Assembly: GCA_913055795.1 (NCBI GenBank)
Contig: CAJXLA010000021.1
Span: forward strand, 1 to 34,782
Direction of reading: 5' to 3'
Length of the DNA stretch: 34,782 nt
Source: an uncultured Alcanivorax sp.
GTDB taxonomy: Bacteria; Pseudomonadota; Gammaproteobacteria; Pseudomonadales; Alcanivoracaceae
The translations under genes were made by a program, and so were the position numbers. Positions 16,142 to 26,547 of the stretch are shown here, piece by piece. Every line of letters begins with the position of its first letter. Position 1 is the first letter of the stretch. Under the pieces are notes generated by a model that worked only from the letters and a program-made list of their open reading frames with translations, did not search any database and was not told where the DNA came from.

Positions 16142-16411
16142 TCATTCGATAATGTCGCCGCGCAGCAGGAACTTGGTTACCGCCACGGTGCTGACAAAAC
16201 CGATCAGTGCGATCAGCAGCGCCGCCTCGAAATAGAGATTGCTCTGTGTACGAATGCCGAACAGCACGATCAGCGAAATGCTGTTGATATACATGGTGTC
16301 CAGCGCCAGCACCCGATCCGGCAGGGAAGGGCCACGCGCCAACCGGTACAGATTTAACAGCAGTGCTATGCCCACCAGAAAAAAAGCAATGGTCAGGGCC
16401 GTATTCAGCAT
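16142..16411 (-). CDS. mrpF: Mrp antiporter subunit F, operon 1
   Basis: This 89-residue protein has three hydrophobic helices and the conserved RLARGPSLPDRVLALDTMYI loop between the first two, which identifies MnhF/MrpF (an MrpF from Bacillus is about 90 residues). Related MrpF proteins have been linked to cholate efflux. The gene overlaps mrpE by 7 bases, so translation is probably coupled. Confidence 0.93.
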   Translation of the reverse strand: MLNTALTIAFFLVGIALLLNLYRLARGPSLPDRVLALDTMYINSISLIVLFGIRTQSNLYFEAALLIALIGFVSTVAVTKFLLRGDIIE

Positions 16412-16899
16412 GGAAACACCTCCCTGAGCGGGCGCTCGTAACGATACTTGATGTGCCGAATCAGCGCCTGCGCATCGTCCACATCCAGCACATGGACCAG
16501 CAGCGTCTTGCGGTCTTCACTGACATCCGCCGATACCGTGCCGGGCGTCAGCGAGATGGTGTTGGCCAGCACCGTGATGGCGAAGTCGTTGTCCAGGTCC
16601 AGCGGCATCTCCACAAAAGCCGGACGCAGCTTCGAAGGCGGCCCGAGAATCAGCCTCGCCACGGTCACATTGGCGACCAGAATATCCCAGTGCACGACCC
16701 CCAGAAAGGCGAGAAGCCGGTCGAATCGACGAAGCCGGGGAACGGCGGGCCAGAAAAGGCGTGTGACCTGGGGCATCAGCCAGGCCAACAGCGCACCCAG
16801 CAGCACATGATCGAGCGTGATCTTGTTGACCAGCAACAACCAGACCGCCCAGAGCAGAAGGCTCATACCGGGATAGGGCAACCAGCGCGACCCGAGCAT
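16405..16899 (-). CDS. mrpE: Mrp antiporter subunit E, operon 1
   Basis: The 164-residue MnhE/MrpE protein has two or three hydrophobic segments at the N-terminus (about 8-50), then a soluble alpha/beta domain. The conserved NTISLTPGTVSADVSEDRKT stretch, followed by LLVHVLDVDD, is the family hallmark. MrpE supports assembly and activity of the complex. Its start overlaps the mrpD stop by one base. Confidence 0.93.
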   Translation of the reverse strand: MLGSRWLPYPGMSLLLWAVWLLLVNKITLDHVLLGALLAWLMPQVTRLFWPAVPRLRRFDRLLAFLGVVHWDILVANVTVARLILGPPSKLRPAFVEMPLDLDNDFAITVLANTISLTPGTVSADVSEDRKTLLVHVLDVDDAQALIRHIKYRYERPLREVFPC

Positions 16900-18410
16900 T
16901 ATTTCGTCCTCCCCTCGGCCGAGCCCAGCACCGCTTCAATGTAGCGATCCGGTGCGTGTAACTGCGCCGCCACACGCTCACCGGCACGAAGCACTGTATC
17001 CGCCCACGCCGACAGCGCCACCATCAGGGCCGGGAGAATCAGCGTCACGCCCAGGCGTAACGGATCCATCGGTTCATTCGAAGGTTGATGCTGCGGGCGC
17101 CAGAACAGGGTGGAACCGGCCCGGCTAAGCGCAATCAGAGCGAAGAACCCGCCCAGCAGCAACAAGACCCAGAAAGCGCCGCCGCCGGCCGCCGGCGGCG
17201 CCGCCTGCATCAGCGCCACCTTACCGACAAAACCGGACAACGGTGGCAGCCCCACCAGCGCCATGGCCCCGAGGAGGTAGAGCCCGCCCACCATCATGCG
17301 ATGATGTGGCGGGGAACCGGCGGTCAGGCGGTCGCCCTTGTCGCCCCGGCCGTGGGCCACCAGATCGGCGATCAAGAACAGCGCCGCAACGGCCAGGGTG
17401 GAATGCACCAGATAATAGATCACCGCTGCCGTGGCGGCCGCCGTGGCCAGCGACACGCCGGCAAGCAGCGTCCCCACGGACATGATCACCAGCCAGGCCA
17501 CAGTGGCCGATAACCGCAACGCGGTGAGCGCACCCAGCCCCCCCAGCAGCAGCGTGGCCAGCGCCACCGGCCAGAGCCAGGGGATAGCCACGTGGGCCAG
17601 TTCACCCGCTTGGGCGCCAAAGATCAGCGAATACACGCGCAGGATGGCGTAGACCCCCACCTTGGTCATGACCGCAAACAACGCCGCCACGGGCGCGCTG
17701 GCCGCGGAATAGGCCGCCGGCAGCCAGAAATACAGCGGCAGCAGCGCCGCCTTGAGTCCGAACACCACCAGCAGCACCAGCGCGGCGGCGCGCAACAGCA
17801 CCGCCTCGTCACCCGAGGCCTCGCGAACCGCGAGCGCCAGATCCGCCATGTTGAGCGTACCCGCGGTGCCGTAGAGCAGGCCCAGCGCCAGCAGAAACAG
17901 CGATGAGCCCACCAGATTGAGCACTACATAATGCAGCCCCGCGCGCGTGCGCCGGGAGCCGCCCCCGTGCAGTAGCAGGCCATAGGAGGCGATCAGCAGT
18001 ACCTCGAAGAAAACGAAGAGGTTGAAGATGTCGCCGGTGAGGAAGGCGCCGTTCAGCCCCATGAGCTGGAACTGGAAGAGCGCGTGGAAATTCGGTCCCC
18101 GGGCATCGTCACCGCGACAGGCATAGAGCAGGGCGGGCAGGGCCAACACCGCCGTGAGCGCAAGCATGACACCGGCAAGCCCGTCGAGCACCAGCACGAT
18201 GCCGAACGGCGGCGACCAGCCCCCCAGGGCATAGACGCGCGCCGGCCCCTCCAACCCTTGCAGCAGCAGGGCCAGGGTGATGGGCACCAGCACCGTCGCG
18301 GCCAGCACGCTCACCCAGCGGCGCAACGAACGGCTGCCGCGCGCCAGCAACAGCAGAGCCACGCCGGTGAACAGGGGCAGCAGCACCGGCAGGATGATCA
18401 GATGCTCCAT
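16899..18410 (-). CDS. mrpD: Mrp antiporter subunit D, operon 1
   Basis: The 503-residue polytopic protein is homologous to the proton-pumping NuoM/NuoN subunits of complex I and has about 14 helices. Key ion-path residues are present: Glu136 (FFEVLLIASYG), Lys220 (FGLKAALLPLYFWLP) and Lys250 (AVMTKVGVYAI). The [16 protein letters not shown] segment is typical of MrpD. It forms one of the two antiporter-like cores of the complex with MrpA. Start and stop overlap the neighbours by one or a few bases. Confidence 0.95.
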   Translation of the reverse strand: MEHLIILPVLLPLFTGVALLLLARGSRSLRRWVSVLAATVLVPITLALLLQGLEGPARVYALGGWSPPFGIVLVLDGLAGVMLALTAVLALPALLYACRGDDARGPNFHALFQFQLMGLNGAFLTGDIFNLFVFFEVLLIASYGLLLHGGGSRRTRAGLHYVVLNLVGSSLFLLALGLLYGTAGTLNMADLALAVREASGDEAVLLRAAALVLLVVFGLKAALLPLYFWLPAAYSAASAPVAALFAVMTKVGVYAILRVYSLIFGAQAGELAHVAIPWLWPVALATLLLGGLGALTALRLSATVAWLVIMSVGTLLAGVSLATAAATAAVIYYLVHSTLAVAALFLIADLVAHGRGDKGDRLTAGSPPHHRMMVGGLYLLGAMALVGLPPLSGFVGKVALMQAAPPAAGGGAFWVLLLLGGFFALIALSRAGSTLFWRPQHQPSNEPMDPLRLGVTLILPALMVALSAWADTVLRAGERVAAQLHAPDRYIEAVLGSAEGRTK

Positions 18411-18739
18411 CAGTGATCCTCCCCGTGGCCATCCACATGATCACTGTGGAGCTCGCCCCGGGCCCGCAACGCCAGCACCACCACGAAGGCGATCATGCCG
18501 AAACCGATCACGATGGCGGTGAGCACCAACGCCTGGGGCAGCGGATCGGAGGGGTTCTCCGACGCGCCGATGACCGGCGGCTCGCCCACCACCAGCCGGC
18601 CGGAGACGAACAGGAAGAGGTTCACGGCATAGCCCAGCAACGTCAGGCCCATGACCACGGGAAAGGTTCGCGCGCGCAGCAGCAGGTACACACCCGTGGC
18701 GGTGAGCGTGCCGATCATGACGGCCAGCAGCAGTTCCAT
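18410..18739 (-). CDS. mrpC: Mrp antiporter subunit C, operon 1
   Basis: The 109-residue NuoK-like subunit has three helices (about 1-20, 27-50, 70-95). The GLTLLGYAVNLFLFVSGRL stretch and the [21 protein letters not shown] motif identify MnhC/MrpC. The tail is His/Asp/Glu-rich (HSDHVDGHGEDH), a possible metal-binding or simply polar end. Four-base ATGA-type overlaps with mrpA and mrpD point to tight translational coupling. Confidence 0.93.
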   Translation of the reverse strand: MELLLAVMIGTLTATGVYLLLRARTFPVVMGLTLLGYAVNLFLFVSGRLVVGEPPVIGASENPSDPLPQALVLTAIVIGFGMIAFVVVLALRARGELHSDHVDGHGEDH

Positions 18740-21540
18740 CAGGCGCCCTCCCGAATGCGTTTGCCCTCGGCGGTGAGCTTGCCCAGATTGGCCAGGATCA
18801 GCAGGGTCGCGCCCACCACGGTGAGGAACACGCCCACATCAAAGGCGATGGCACTGGCCAGATGCACCTTGCCCACCAGCGGCCAGTGCACATAACCATG
18901 GGTGGACGTCAAAAAGGGCGCGCCGAAATACCAGCTCGCCACGCCGGTGACTCCGGCGGCAAGCAGACCCAGGGCAAGCACGGGATGATAATCGCCGGGC
19001 ACGCGCTGATGGACCCAGTGCACGCCACTGGCCAGGTACTGCAATACCAGCGCCACCGACGCCACCAGGCCGGCGATAAAGCCGCCGCCCGGCATGTTGT
19101 GTCCGCGCAGGAAGATGTAGACGGCCACCAGCAGCGCCAGCGGCAACAGGGGCCGGCTGATGGTAGTGAGAATAATGGGGTGAGCATCCCCTGCCCAGGG
19201 CCGGCCGTCGCTGTCGAATCGCGCCAACGGCAGGCGCAGATCATGAAGCAGGGCATAAATGCCCACGGCGCCGATGGCCAGCACCGTGATCTCGCCCAGC
19301 GTATCGAAACCCCGGAAATCCACCAGAATTACATTGACCACATTGCTGCCGCCGCCTTGGGGCACGCTACGCTCGAGGAAAAAGTCGGAGATGGTGTCCG
19401 GTACCCGGGTCATCACCGCGAAAGCTGCACCGCCGACGGTCAGCCCCGACAGGCCGGCAATGGACAGGTCGCGGCTGCGGCGCCAGAAACCGGAATCCGG
19501 GCGGCTGCGCGTGGGCAGGAAATACATCGCCAGCATCAGCAGCAGAATCGTGACCACCTCAACCGATAGCTGGGTCAACGCCAGATCGGGCGCCGAAAAT
19601 CGGGCGAACACCAGCGCCACGACCAGACCCACCACGGACAGGAGCAACAACGCCACCAGCCGCCAGCGGTGAAACAGGGCCGTGCCCAGTGCGCCCACCA
19701 CCAGCATGGCCGTGGCCACCAGGGCAATGCCGTCCACGGGCAGCAAGGTGCGCTCCCCCTGCCACGCCTGCAATGGCCACAGCGCGAACACCAGCACGAC
19801 AGCGGCACTGCCGACGAGCCAGGCCACATACGCCTGCAGCGAGCCCGTTTGCAGGCGCTGCGTTACGTGCTCGGCCAGCAGGAGCAGACGCTGAATCCAG
19901 CGCTCGAACAACAGATTGGCATTGATGGTGGGCCAGCGGTTCTGGATGGCGTAGAGCCGATAGCGAAAGGCATAGACCGTCAAACCGCCGGCCATCGCCA
20001 CCAAACTCATGAGCAACGGCAGATTCAGCCCGTGCCAGACCGCCAGATGATACTCCGGCAGCGTACCGCCCAGGGTGGCACCCGCCGCCACGGCCAGCAC
20101 CGGGCCCACGATCACTCCGGGCAGCACACCCACCAGCAGGCAGAGTCCGACCAGAATCTCCACCGGCACCTTCATGTAACGCGGCGGTTCATGAGGCGGA
20201 AACCGGGGCAGATTGATGGGCTCGCCGTTGAAAAAGACATCGTGAATGAAACGCACGGAATAGGCCACGGAAAAGAGCCCGCCCAGGGTGGCGAAGAGCG
20301 GCACGATCCAGCTGAAACTGCCCAGCCCCCCGGTCTGCAGCGCCTCGGAGAAAAACATCTCCTTGGAAAGAAAACCGTTGAGCAGCGGCACCCCGGCCAT
20401 GGCCAGCGAGGCCACCATGGCCAGCGCCGCCGTATGGGGCAGGTAACGCCAGAGCCCGTTGATCCGGCGCATGTCCCGGCTGCCCGTTTCGTGATCGATA
20501 ATGCCCGCCGCCATGAACAGCGACGCCTTGAAGGTGGCGTGGTTGATGATATGGAAAACGCCGGCCACGGCCGCCAGGGGACTGTTGAGTCCGAACAGCA
20601 GCGTGATCAGACCCAGATGAGAGATGGTGGACCAGGCCAGCAGGCCTTTCAGATCATGCTTGAACAGTGCCAGGAAGGCGCCGCCCAGGAAAGTGATCAT
20701 GCCCGCGCCCACCACCAGCTCGAACCACAGCTGCGAGCCCGCCAGCGCCGGATAGAGCCGTGCCAGCAGAAAGACCCCGGCCTTCACCATGGTGGCCGAA
20801 TGCAGATAAGCGCTCACGGGCGTGGGCGCGGCCATCGCGTGCGGCAGCCAGAAGTGGAAGGGGAACTGCGCGGACTTGGTGAACACCCCCGCGAGCACCA
20901 GCACCAGCAGCACCGGGTACAGCTCATGGGCAAACAGTTGTTCGCGGGCGCCAAGCACCTCGGTGAGCGCGAAACTGCCCACGATATCGCCGATCAACAG
21001 CACGCCCGCGAGCAGGGCCAACCCACCCAGGCCCGTAACGGTGAGCGCCATGCGCGCGCCCTTGCGCGCGTTGGTGTCGTGATTCCAGAAGCCGATGAGC
21101 AGGAAAGAGGAAATGCTGGTGAGTTCCCAGAACACCATCAGCAAGAGCAGATTCTCCGCGAGGACAATGCCCAGCATGGCGCCCATGAACAGGAGCAACT
21201 GGGCATAGAAGCGACCGTTGCTCTCCTTCTCCGAAAGGTAGTACCGCGCATAGAGAATGACGAGCAGACCAATGCCCAGCACCAGGAACGTAAACAGGAA
21301 AGACAGGCCATCCAGGCGAAAAGCCAGGTTCAGCCCCAGAGCCGGGATCCAGTCACGGTGCTGGATCAGCACCTGGCCGTTGAACACCGCCTCGGCATGG
21401 CCCAGCAACAGAACGAGCCCGGCGACCGGTGCCAGCGCCGCGCTCCAGGCGCACAGACCCCGCCGCCGTGCACCACCGGCCACCAGCGGGGGCAAGAGCG
21501 CGCAAACGAAAGGCAGGAAGATGATGGCGGCAAGTGTCAT
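18739..21540 (-). CDS. mrpA: Fused Mrp antiporter subunit AB, operon 1
   Basis: The 933-residue protein joins NuoL-like MrpA to an MrpB domain, the arrangement of group 2 Mrp systems (Vibrio and Pseudomonas type). The antiporter core has Glu139 ([16 protein letters not shown]), Lys222 ([17 protein letters not shown]) and Lys253 ([15 protein letters not shown]). The NuoJ-like part has [20 protein letters not shown] plus GFDTLGEITVL. The MrpB part starts near residue 790 (ISRPLLPLALLVAVYIFLRG, then [13 protein letters not shown]). The ATG at 21540 is preferred over the TTG one codon before it. No strong ribosome binding site is visible. It is the first gene of the leftward operon. Confidence 0.95.
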   Translation of the reverse strand: MTLAAIIFLPFVCALLPPLVAGGARRRGLCAWSAALAPVAGLVLLLGHAEAVFNGQVLIQHRDWIPALGLNLAFRLDGLSFLFTFLVLGIGLLVILYARYYLSEKESNGRFYAQLLLFMGAMLGIVLAENLLLLMVFWELTSISSFLLIGFWNHDTNARKGARMALTVTGLGGLALLAGVLLIGDIVGSFALTEVLGAREQLFAHELYPVLLVLVLAGVFTKSAQFPFHFWLPHAMAAPTPVSAYLHSATMVKAGVFLLARLYPALAGSQLWFELVVGAGMITFLGGAFLALFKHDLKGLLAWSTISHLGLITLLFGLNSPLAAVAGVFHIINHATFKASLFMAAGIIDHETGSRDMRRINGLWRYLPHTAALAMVASLAMAGVPLLNGFLSKEMFFSEALQTGGLGSFSWIVPLFATLGGLFSVAYSVRFIHDVFFNGEPINLPRFPPHEPPRYMKVPVEILVGLCLLVGVLPGVIVGPVLAVAAGATLGGTLPEYHLAVWHGLNLPLLMSLVAMAGGLTVYAFRYRLYAIQNRWPTINANLLFERWIQRLLLLAEHVTQRLQTGSLQAYVAWLVGSAAVVLVFALWPLQAWQGERTLLPVDGIALVATAMLVVGALGTALFHRWRLVALLLLSVVGLVVALVFARFSAPDLALTQLSVEVVTILLLMLAMYFLPTRSRPDSGFWRRSRDLSIAGLSGLTVGGAAFAVMTRVPDTISDFFLERSVPQGGGSNVVNVILVDFRGFDTLGEITVLAIGAVGIYALLHDLRLPLARFDSDGRPWAGDAHPIILTTISRPLLPLALLVAVYIFLRGHNMPGGGFIAGLVASVALVLQYLASGVHWVHQRVPGDYHPVLALGLLAAGVTGVASWYFGAPFLTSTHGYVHWPLVGKVHLASAIAFDVGVFLTVVGATLLILANLGKLTAEGKRIREGA

Positions 21541-21984
21541 CAAAGTCGTCCAGCTGGCGGGTCAGGCATACCACGTCACAAGCGCGGGATCACGATAACA
21601 GGATTCGGGCTCACCGGCCGACGGGTGGATCCGGAAGCCAGGGCAAGCCGTGCACAGCCGGCACCACCCGGAAGCCTTCACCTTGCTGGAGACTCGGTTG
21701 CCGTGGCACTGGATACTGCCTTCTCGCCGGACGCCGGGGAAGCATAGGCGAGGCCAACCAGACCGTCAAAACGTCCCCGCGGGTTATTGCCGCATGCGTA
21801 GACACGGATTGCTACCACCGGCGCTACGGGAACAACTCCATCACACGAATTTCACGCGCCACACAGTAATCAGGAAGCTGATTAGCAACTATCCACGCAG
21901 GCTTGAAAAAGAATTGCTGGAGGACGGCTGCCCGGGGTTCGCTCATCCGGCCGCTGGCGCTGCCAGGATTCTGGAAAACGGGTA
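21541..21984. other. Shared control region of the two mrp operons
   Basis: This 444-base divergent spacer has no convincing gene. Its left two-thirds is GC-rich with several potential stems, such as CTCGCC / GGCGAG at 21723-21752. CGGGTGG near 21622 also pairs with CCACCCG near 21664, and similar GGAAGCC strings follow both. The segment at 21840-21915 is clearly more AT-rich and holds a perfect dyad (21867-21884). I could not fit a known riboswitch consensus. Promoters for both operons must lie here, but I see no convincing -35/-10 pair. Confidence 0.6.
21867..21884. promoter_or_regulatory. Perfect dyad, candidate operator between the mrp operons
   Basis: TAATCAG-GAAG-CTGATTA has 7-bp perfect arms around 4 bases. 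It sits in the AT-rich part of the divergent spacer, about 100 bases before mrpA2. The layout suits a dimeric repressor or a LysR-type regulator (a T-N11-A pattern can be drawn inside it). No regulator gene adjoins the operons. Confidence 0.5.
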
Positions 21985-24279
21985 ATGGTCCTCTGGATTT
22001 CAGGCAGCTTCCTTGCGGCCGCGGCGGCCCCCTGGGCGGTCAAACGCTTCCCCCGCCACGCCGGCATGATCCTGGCCCTGTGGCCCGGCCTGCTCTTTGT
22101 CTGGTTCCTGTCCGTTTTGCCGCGAGTCGGCCAGTCGCCGGTGGTTACCACCCATGAGTGGATACCCGCTCTCGGGATCCGGTTTTCGCTGTATCTGGAC
22201 GGACTGGCGCTGCTGATGAGCTTGCTGATCTCCGGCATCGGTTCGCTGGTCATTCTCTACGCCGGGCGTTATCTCGAGCGTCATCCGGATCTGGGCAAAC
22301 TGCTGGCGCTATTGCTGGCGTTCATGGCCTCCATGCTGGGCCTGGTACTCAGCGGCAACCTGTTGCTGATGTTCGTGTTCTGGGAGCTGACCAGCATCGT
22401 TTCCTACCTGCTGATCGGCTTCCATCATGAAGATGAAGGCGCACGCCGATCGGCGCTGCAGGGGTTGTTCGTTACCTTCGCCGGGGGCCTGGCGCTGATG
22501 ACCGGTCTGATCCTCATCGGCTCGGTGGCTGGCTCCTATGAATGGCGCACCATCCTCGATTCCGCCGATGCGATCCAGGCCAGCCCCCATTATCCGCTCG
22601 CGCTGGTCCTGCTGGTCGTCGGCGCCATGACCAAATCGGCCCAGTTTCCCTTCCATTTCTGGCTGCCCAACGCCATGGCCGCGCCCACGCCCGTGAGCGC
22701 CTATCTCCATTCGGCCACCATGGTGAAAGCGGGCGTATTCCTGCTGGCCCGGACCCATCCGGTGCTCGGCGGCACGGCCCTGTGGACGGCGTTGCTCGGC
22801 ACCGCCGGCGCCGTCACGCTGTTGCTCGGGATCTGGCTCGCCATGCGCAGCACCGGCATCAAACGGGTGCTGGCGTACTCCACGATCATGGCGCTCGGAA
22901 CCCTGACCATGCTGATCGGCGTGGGCAGCGACAAGGCCATTATCGCCGCCATGGCCTTCCTGTTCGCGCACTCGCTCTACAAGGGGGCGCTGTTCATGAT
23001 CGCCGGTATTCTGGACCACCAGGCCGGCGTCAAGGATCTGACCCGGGCCGGTGGTCTCGCCCGGCGCATGCCCGTCAGCGCGGCCGCGGCCGGACTGGCC
23101 GCCCTGTCGCTGGCGGGTGTGCTGCCCCTGTTCGGATTCGTGGCCAAGGAAAAGCTCTTTTTGTCCATTTTCGCCAGTGGCATGGCGTGGTTGACCCCGG
23201 TGGTCGCCATCGGCGCCGTACTGACCGTGGGTGTGGGCGCCCTGGTGGGCATCCAGCCCTGGTACGGCAAGCCGGTAGCAACGCCCCGGCCCGCCCGCGA
23301 GCCGGGTCCCTCCCTGCTGGCCGGGCCGCTGATCCTGGCCACAGGCGGCATTCTGTTCGGCCTGTTTACGCCGGTCGTGGACCAGTACCTGCTCACCCCG
23401 GCCGCCAGCGCGGTGACCGGCCATCCGGTAACGCCCATGCTCAAGCTCTGGCATGGCCTCAACCTGGCCCTGGCCACGAGCATCGCTTCGCTGGCCCTGG
23501 GGCTGCTCCTGTACCGCTGGCGCACGCACTTCCGGCACATGACCCGTTTCAGCGATGCCCTGGCCGCGCGCGGGCCCGAGTGGCTGTACGACCGGATGAT
23601 GGCGCTGCTCGTGCGTGTGGCCGGCTGGCAGACCCGCATGCTGCAGAGCGGCTATTTGCGGCATTACCTGCTGACCACGCTGCTGTTCGTGGTGGCCTGT
23701 GTCTGGATCCTGCTGGCGCGCAGCGGGCAGGCGTTGCACATCGCTTTCGACCTCACCGATATCGCCATTCACGAGGTGATGGTGATGCTGGTCATGAGCG
23801 CCTCCGCGATCCTGGCGGCCACCAGCGGGTCACGGCTGGGCGCGGTGGCTGCCCTGGGCGCGGTGGGATTCACCGTGGCGCTGGTCTTTGTCCTGTTCAG
23901 CGCCGCGGATCCCGGAATTACCCAGGTATTGGTGGAAACGCTCGCGGTGATCATGCTGGTGCTGGTGCTGTTCCGGCTGCCCCGGTTTCTCAAGCTCTCC
24001 AGCACGCGGGTGCGCGTCCAGGATGCGACGGTGGCGATCACCCTGGGGGCCACCTTTACCGTCCTGCTGCTGCTAGCGCAGGACCAGCGGCTTTACGAGA
24101 GCATCTCCGCGTGGCACATCGCGGAAAGCGTGCCCTCCGGGTACGGCCGCAATGTGGTCAACGTCATCCTGGTGGACTTCCGCGCCCTGGATACGCTGGG
24201 CGAGATCTTTGTGCTGGCGCTGGCCGCGGTGGGCGTACTGGCCATGCTTGGATTGAAAGCGGAGGACAAGCCGCAATGA
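21985..24279 (+). CDS. mrpA: Mrp antiporter subunit A, operon 2 (unfused)
   Basis: This 764-residue NuoL-like subunit lacks the MrpB extension seen in operon 1, as in group 1 (Bacillus-type) Mrp systems. Ion-path residues are Glu134 ([16 protein letters not shown]), Lys217 ([17 protein letters not shown]) and Lys248 ([15 protein letters not shown]). A NuoJ-like C-terminal part (about 620-760) ends with [20 protein letters not shown] followed by [16 protein letters not shown]. The ATG at 21985 is the first available start in frame; the ribosome binding site is weak. It overlaps mrpB by four bases (ATGA). Against MrpA1 the sequence is homologous but clearly diverged, so the copies are old. Confidence 0.95.
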   Translation: MVLWISGSFLAAAAAPWAVKRFPRHAGMILALWPGLLFVWFLSVLPRVGQSPVVTTHEWIPALGIRFSLYLDGLALLMSLLISGIGSLVILYAGRYLERHPDLGKLLALLLAFMASMLGLVLSGNLLLMFVFWELTSIVSYLLIGFHHEDEGARRSALQGLFVTFAGGLALMTGLILIGSVAGSYEWRTILDSADAIQASPHYPLALVLLVVGAMTKSAQFPFHFWLPNAMAAPTPVSAYLHSATMVKAGVFLLARTHPVLGGTALWTALLGTAGAVTLLLGIWLAMRSTGIKRVLAYSTIMALGTLTMLIGVGSDKAIIAAMAFLFAHSLYKGALFMIAGILDHQAGVKDLTRAGGLARRMPVSAAAAGLAALSLAGVLPLFGFVAKEKLFLSIFASGMAWLTPVVAIGAVLTVGVGALVGIQPWYGKPVATPRPAREPGPSLLAGPLILATGGILFGLFTPVVDQYLLTPAASAVTGHPVTPMLKLWHGLNLALATSIASLALGLLLYRWRTHFRHMTRFSDALAARGPEWLYDRMMALLVRVAGWQTRMLQSGYLRHYLLTTLLFVVACVWILLARSGQALHIAFDLTDIAIHEVMVMLVMSASAILAATSGSRLGAVAALGAVGFTVALVFVLFSAADPGITQVLVETLAVIMLVLVLFRLPRFLKLSSTRVRVQDATVAITLGATFTVLLLLAQDQRLYESISAWHIAESVPSGYGRNVVNVILVDFRALDTLGEIFVLALAAVGVLAMLGLKAEDKPQ

Positions 24280-24713
24280 AACCGGTTCCCGAGCATTCGC
24301 TGATCCTGCGTGTAACGGGGCTGTTCATCCTGCCCCTGCTGATTCTGTTTTCGTTGTTCCTGCTGCTGCGCGGGCACAATGAGCCCGGTGGCGGTTTCAT
24401 CGCGGGCCTGGTCGCCGCTTCCGCGGTGGCTCTGCACATGTTCTTCACCAGTGTCGAGGCCGCCCGGCGCATGATCGCCGTCGACCCCCGTGATCTGATC
24501 GGCTGGGGCCTGCTGATCGCGATCGCTTCCGGACTTGCGCCGATCCTGTCCGGACGGCCCTTCATGGAGGCGCGCTGGATCGAAATGACGGTTCCGGCCT
24601 TCGGCCTGGTGAAGGCGGGCACCCCCCTGTTGTTCGATCTGGGCGTCTATCTCGTGGTTACCGGCACCGTGCTGGCCATTCTCTTCTCCCTGGCCGAGGA
24701 CGACGTGCAATGA
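24276..24713 (+). CDS. mrpB: Mrp antiporter subunit B, operon 2
   Basis: The 145-residue protein matches stand-alone MrpB in length. It has four hydrophobic helices and the family signature [20 protein letters not shown] near residue 32. [21 protein letters not shown] helix lies near the end. It corresponds to the C-terminal domain of the fused MrpAB in operon 1. ATGA overlaps occur with both mrpA and mrpC. Confidence 0.94.
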   Translation: MKPVPEHSLILRVTGLFILPLLILFSLFLLLRGHNEPGGGFIAGLVAASAVALHMFFTSVEAARRMIAVDPRDLIGWGLLIAIASGLAPILSGRPFMEARWIEMTVPAFGLVKAGTPLLFDLGVYLVVTGTVLAILFSLAEDDVQ

Positions 24714-25054
24714 ACACCCTGCTGGCAATCTGTGTTGGCGTGCTCTACAGCGCGGCCATCTATCTGATCCTGCGCCGCTCGATCGTGAAGCTGGTGATCG
24801 GCCTGGTACTGCTGTCCAACGCCTCCAATCTGCTCATCTTCACCGCGTCCGGGCTGACCCGCGAGGCGCCCCCGCTGATCCCCGAGGGGGAGTCGATGCC
24901 GGCGATCGTTGCGGATCCGCTGGCACAGGCACTGATTCTGACCGCCATCGTGATCGGCTTTGGCGTACTGGCCTTTGCGGTCGTGCTCATCCGTCGCGCC
25001 TATGAAGTGGTGGAGGCGGACGACATGGATCAGATGAAGGGTACGGATACATGA
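24710..25054 (+). CDS. mrpC: Mrp antiporter subunit C, operon 2
   Basis: This 114-residue NuoK-like subunit has three helices with the usual [20 protein letters not shown] stretch and the [20 protein letters not shown] motif. Its tail is acidic ([10 protein letters not shown]), unlike the His-rich tail of the operon 1 copy. It overlaps mrpB and mrpD by four bases each. Confidence 0.94.
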   Translation: MNTLLAICVGVLYSAAIYLILRRSIVKLVIGLVLLSNASNLLIFTASGLTREAPPLIPEGESMPAIVADPLAQALILTAIVIGFGVLAFAVVLIRRAYEVVEADDMDQMKGTDT

Positions 25055-26547
25055 GCACGAATACCCTGATCGTGCTGCCGCTGCTGATCCCGCTATTGGC
25101 CGCCGCGTTGTGCCTCGCAAGCTGGCGCTCGGTGCTCGCGCAACGGCTGATCAGCCTTGTTGCGGTGCTGGGGCTGCTGGCCGCCGCAGTTGCGCTGGTC
25201 CATGGGATCTGGCAGGACGGGATTGCCGTGCTGCATCTCGGGAACTGGAAGGCCCCCTACGGCATCGTTGTGGTGGCCGATCTCCTGGGCGCCATCATGG
25301 TGCTCCTTGCTGCCATCACGGCAACCGCCATCGCCCTGTACTCGCTCGGCAGCCTGGAGCGTGCCCCGGAGCAGTTCGGCTACTACCCGCTCATGCACCT
25401 GCTGATCGCCGGCGTTTGCGGGGCCTTCCTCACCGGCGACATCTTCAACCTCTACGTCTGGTTCGAGGTGATGCTGGTCGCCTCCTTCGCGCTGCTGATC
25501 CTTGGCGGCGAGCGCGCGCAGATGGAAGGCGCGATCAAGTACGTCACCCTGAATCTGGTGTCTTCGGCCCTGTTTCTGGCCGCCATCGGCCTGCTGTACG
25601 GACTCACGGGTACGCTCAACATGGCCGATCTGGCCGTCAAACTGGCCGATCACCAGGACAACCCCATGGTGGAGGTTGTGGCCGGGCTCTTTCTGGTGGC
25701 ATTCGGGATCAAGGCCGGCGTTTTCCCGCTGTTCTTCTGGCTGCCCGCGTCCTATCACACGCCCCGGATCGCCGTGTCGTCGCTGTTCGCCGGTCTGCTC
25801 ACCAAGGTGGGCGTCTATGCCCTGTTCCGCACCTTCAGCCTGATGTTTCCGCTGGACGAGTTCGTGCTGCGGCCCGTGCTGCTGGCCATGGCCGGCGCCA
25901 CCATGCTGGTGGGCGTACTCGGCGCCGCGGCCCAGTTCGAATTCCGCCGGATCCTGTCGTTCCACATCATCAGCCAGATCGGCTACATGGTCATGGCGCT
26001 GGCGCTGTTCACGCCGCTGGCGCTTATTGGCGGGATCTTCTACATCATCCACCACATTATCGTGAAATCGAACCTCTTTCTGGTGGCGGGACTGACCTAT
26101 CGGCTGGGCGGCAGTTATGAGCTGAAGGCACTGGGTGGTCTCTATAAACGCGCACCCTGGCTGGCCGTTGTCTTCCTGATCCCCGCGTTTTCCCTGGCGG
26201 GTCTGCCGCCGCTGTCGGGCTTTTTCGGCAAGTTCATCCTGATCCGGGCCGGCGTCGATGCCGGTAGCTGGGCGCTGGTGACGGTTGCGCTCATTGTGGG
26301 CCTGCTGACGCTGTACTCGATGACCAAGATCTGGGCGGAAGTGTTCTGGAAACCGGCCCCCTCGGAAGCGGATCCCGGGGTGCCGCCACCGGGTTCGCTG
26401 ATGATCCTGCCGGTGGCGATGCTCTGCGTGCTGACCGTCGCCATCGGCATCGGGGCCGAACCGGTGTACCGGCTTTCGGAACGTACAGCCGCGCAGCTGC
26501 TGGACCCGTCCGGCTATATCAACGCAGTACTGGGTGACCAACCATGA
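25051..26547 (+). CDS. mrpD: Mrp antiporter subunit D, operon 2
   Basis: This 498-residue NuoM/N-like antiporter core has Glu139 ([15 protein letters not shown]), Lys221 ([15 protein letters not shown]) and Lys252 ([13 protein letters not shown]). The conserved [19 protein letters not shown] stretch is close to its operon 1 counterpart, but the loops and tail differ. Four-base overlaps link it to mrpC and mrpE. Confidence 0.95.
   Translation: MSTNTLIVLPLLIPLLAAALCLASWRSVLAQRLISLVAVLGLLAAAVALVHGIWQDGIAVLHLGNWKAPYGIVVVADLLGAIMVLLAAITATAIALYSLGSLERAPEQFGYYPLMHLLIAGVCGAFLTGDIFNLYVWFEVMLVASFALLILGGERAQMEGAIKYVTLNLVSSALFLAAIGLLYGLTGTLNMADLAVKLADHQDNPMVEVVAGLFLVAFGIKAGVFPLFFWLPASYHTPRIAVSSLFAGLLTKVGVYALFRTFSLMFPLDEFVLRPVLLAMAGATMLVGVLGAAAQFEFRRILSFHIISQIGYMVMALALFTPLALIGGIFYIIHHIIVKSNLFLVAGLTYRLGGSYELKALGGLYKRAPWLAVVFLIPAFSLAGLPPLSGFFGKFILIRAGVDAGSWALVTVALIVGLLTLYSMTKIWAEVFWKPAPSEADPGVPPPGSLMILPVAMLCVLTVAIGIGAEPVYRLSERTAAQLLDPSGYINAVLGDQP

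Noticed and set aside
19669-21747. Long plus-strand frame (692 codons) opposite mrpA1
   Set aside because: Antisense to a strongly conserved antiporter gene; the Gln/His/Arg-rich product is the usual shadow of GC-rich membrane-protein codons.
21541-21866. Possible riboswitch (cobalamin, Na+ or Moco type) upstream of the mrp operons
   Set aside because: Some paired strings such as CGGGTGG/CCACCCG are present, but I could not fit the conserved core of any known class on either strand. Covariance-model searches (Infernal/Rfam) would decide.
22309-26541. Long minus-strand frames opposite mrpA2 and mrpD2
   Set aside because: Shadow frames with low-complexity Gln/Gly/His composition; the plus-strand Mrp proteins are certain.
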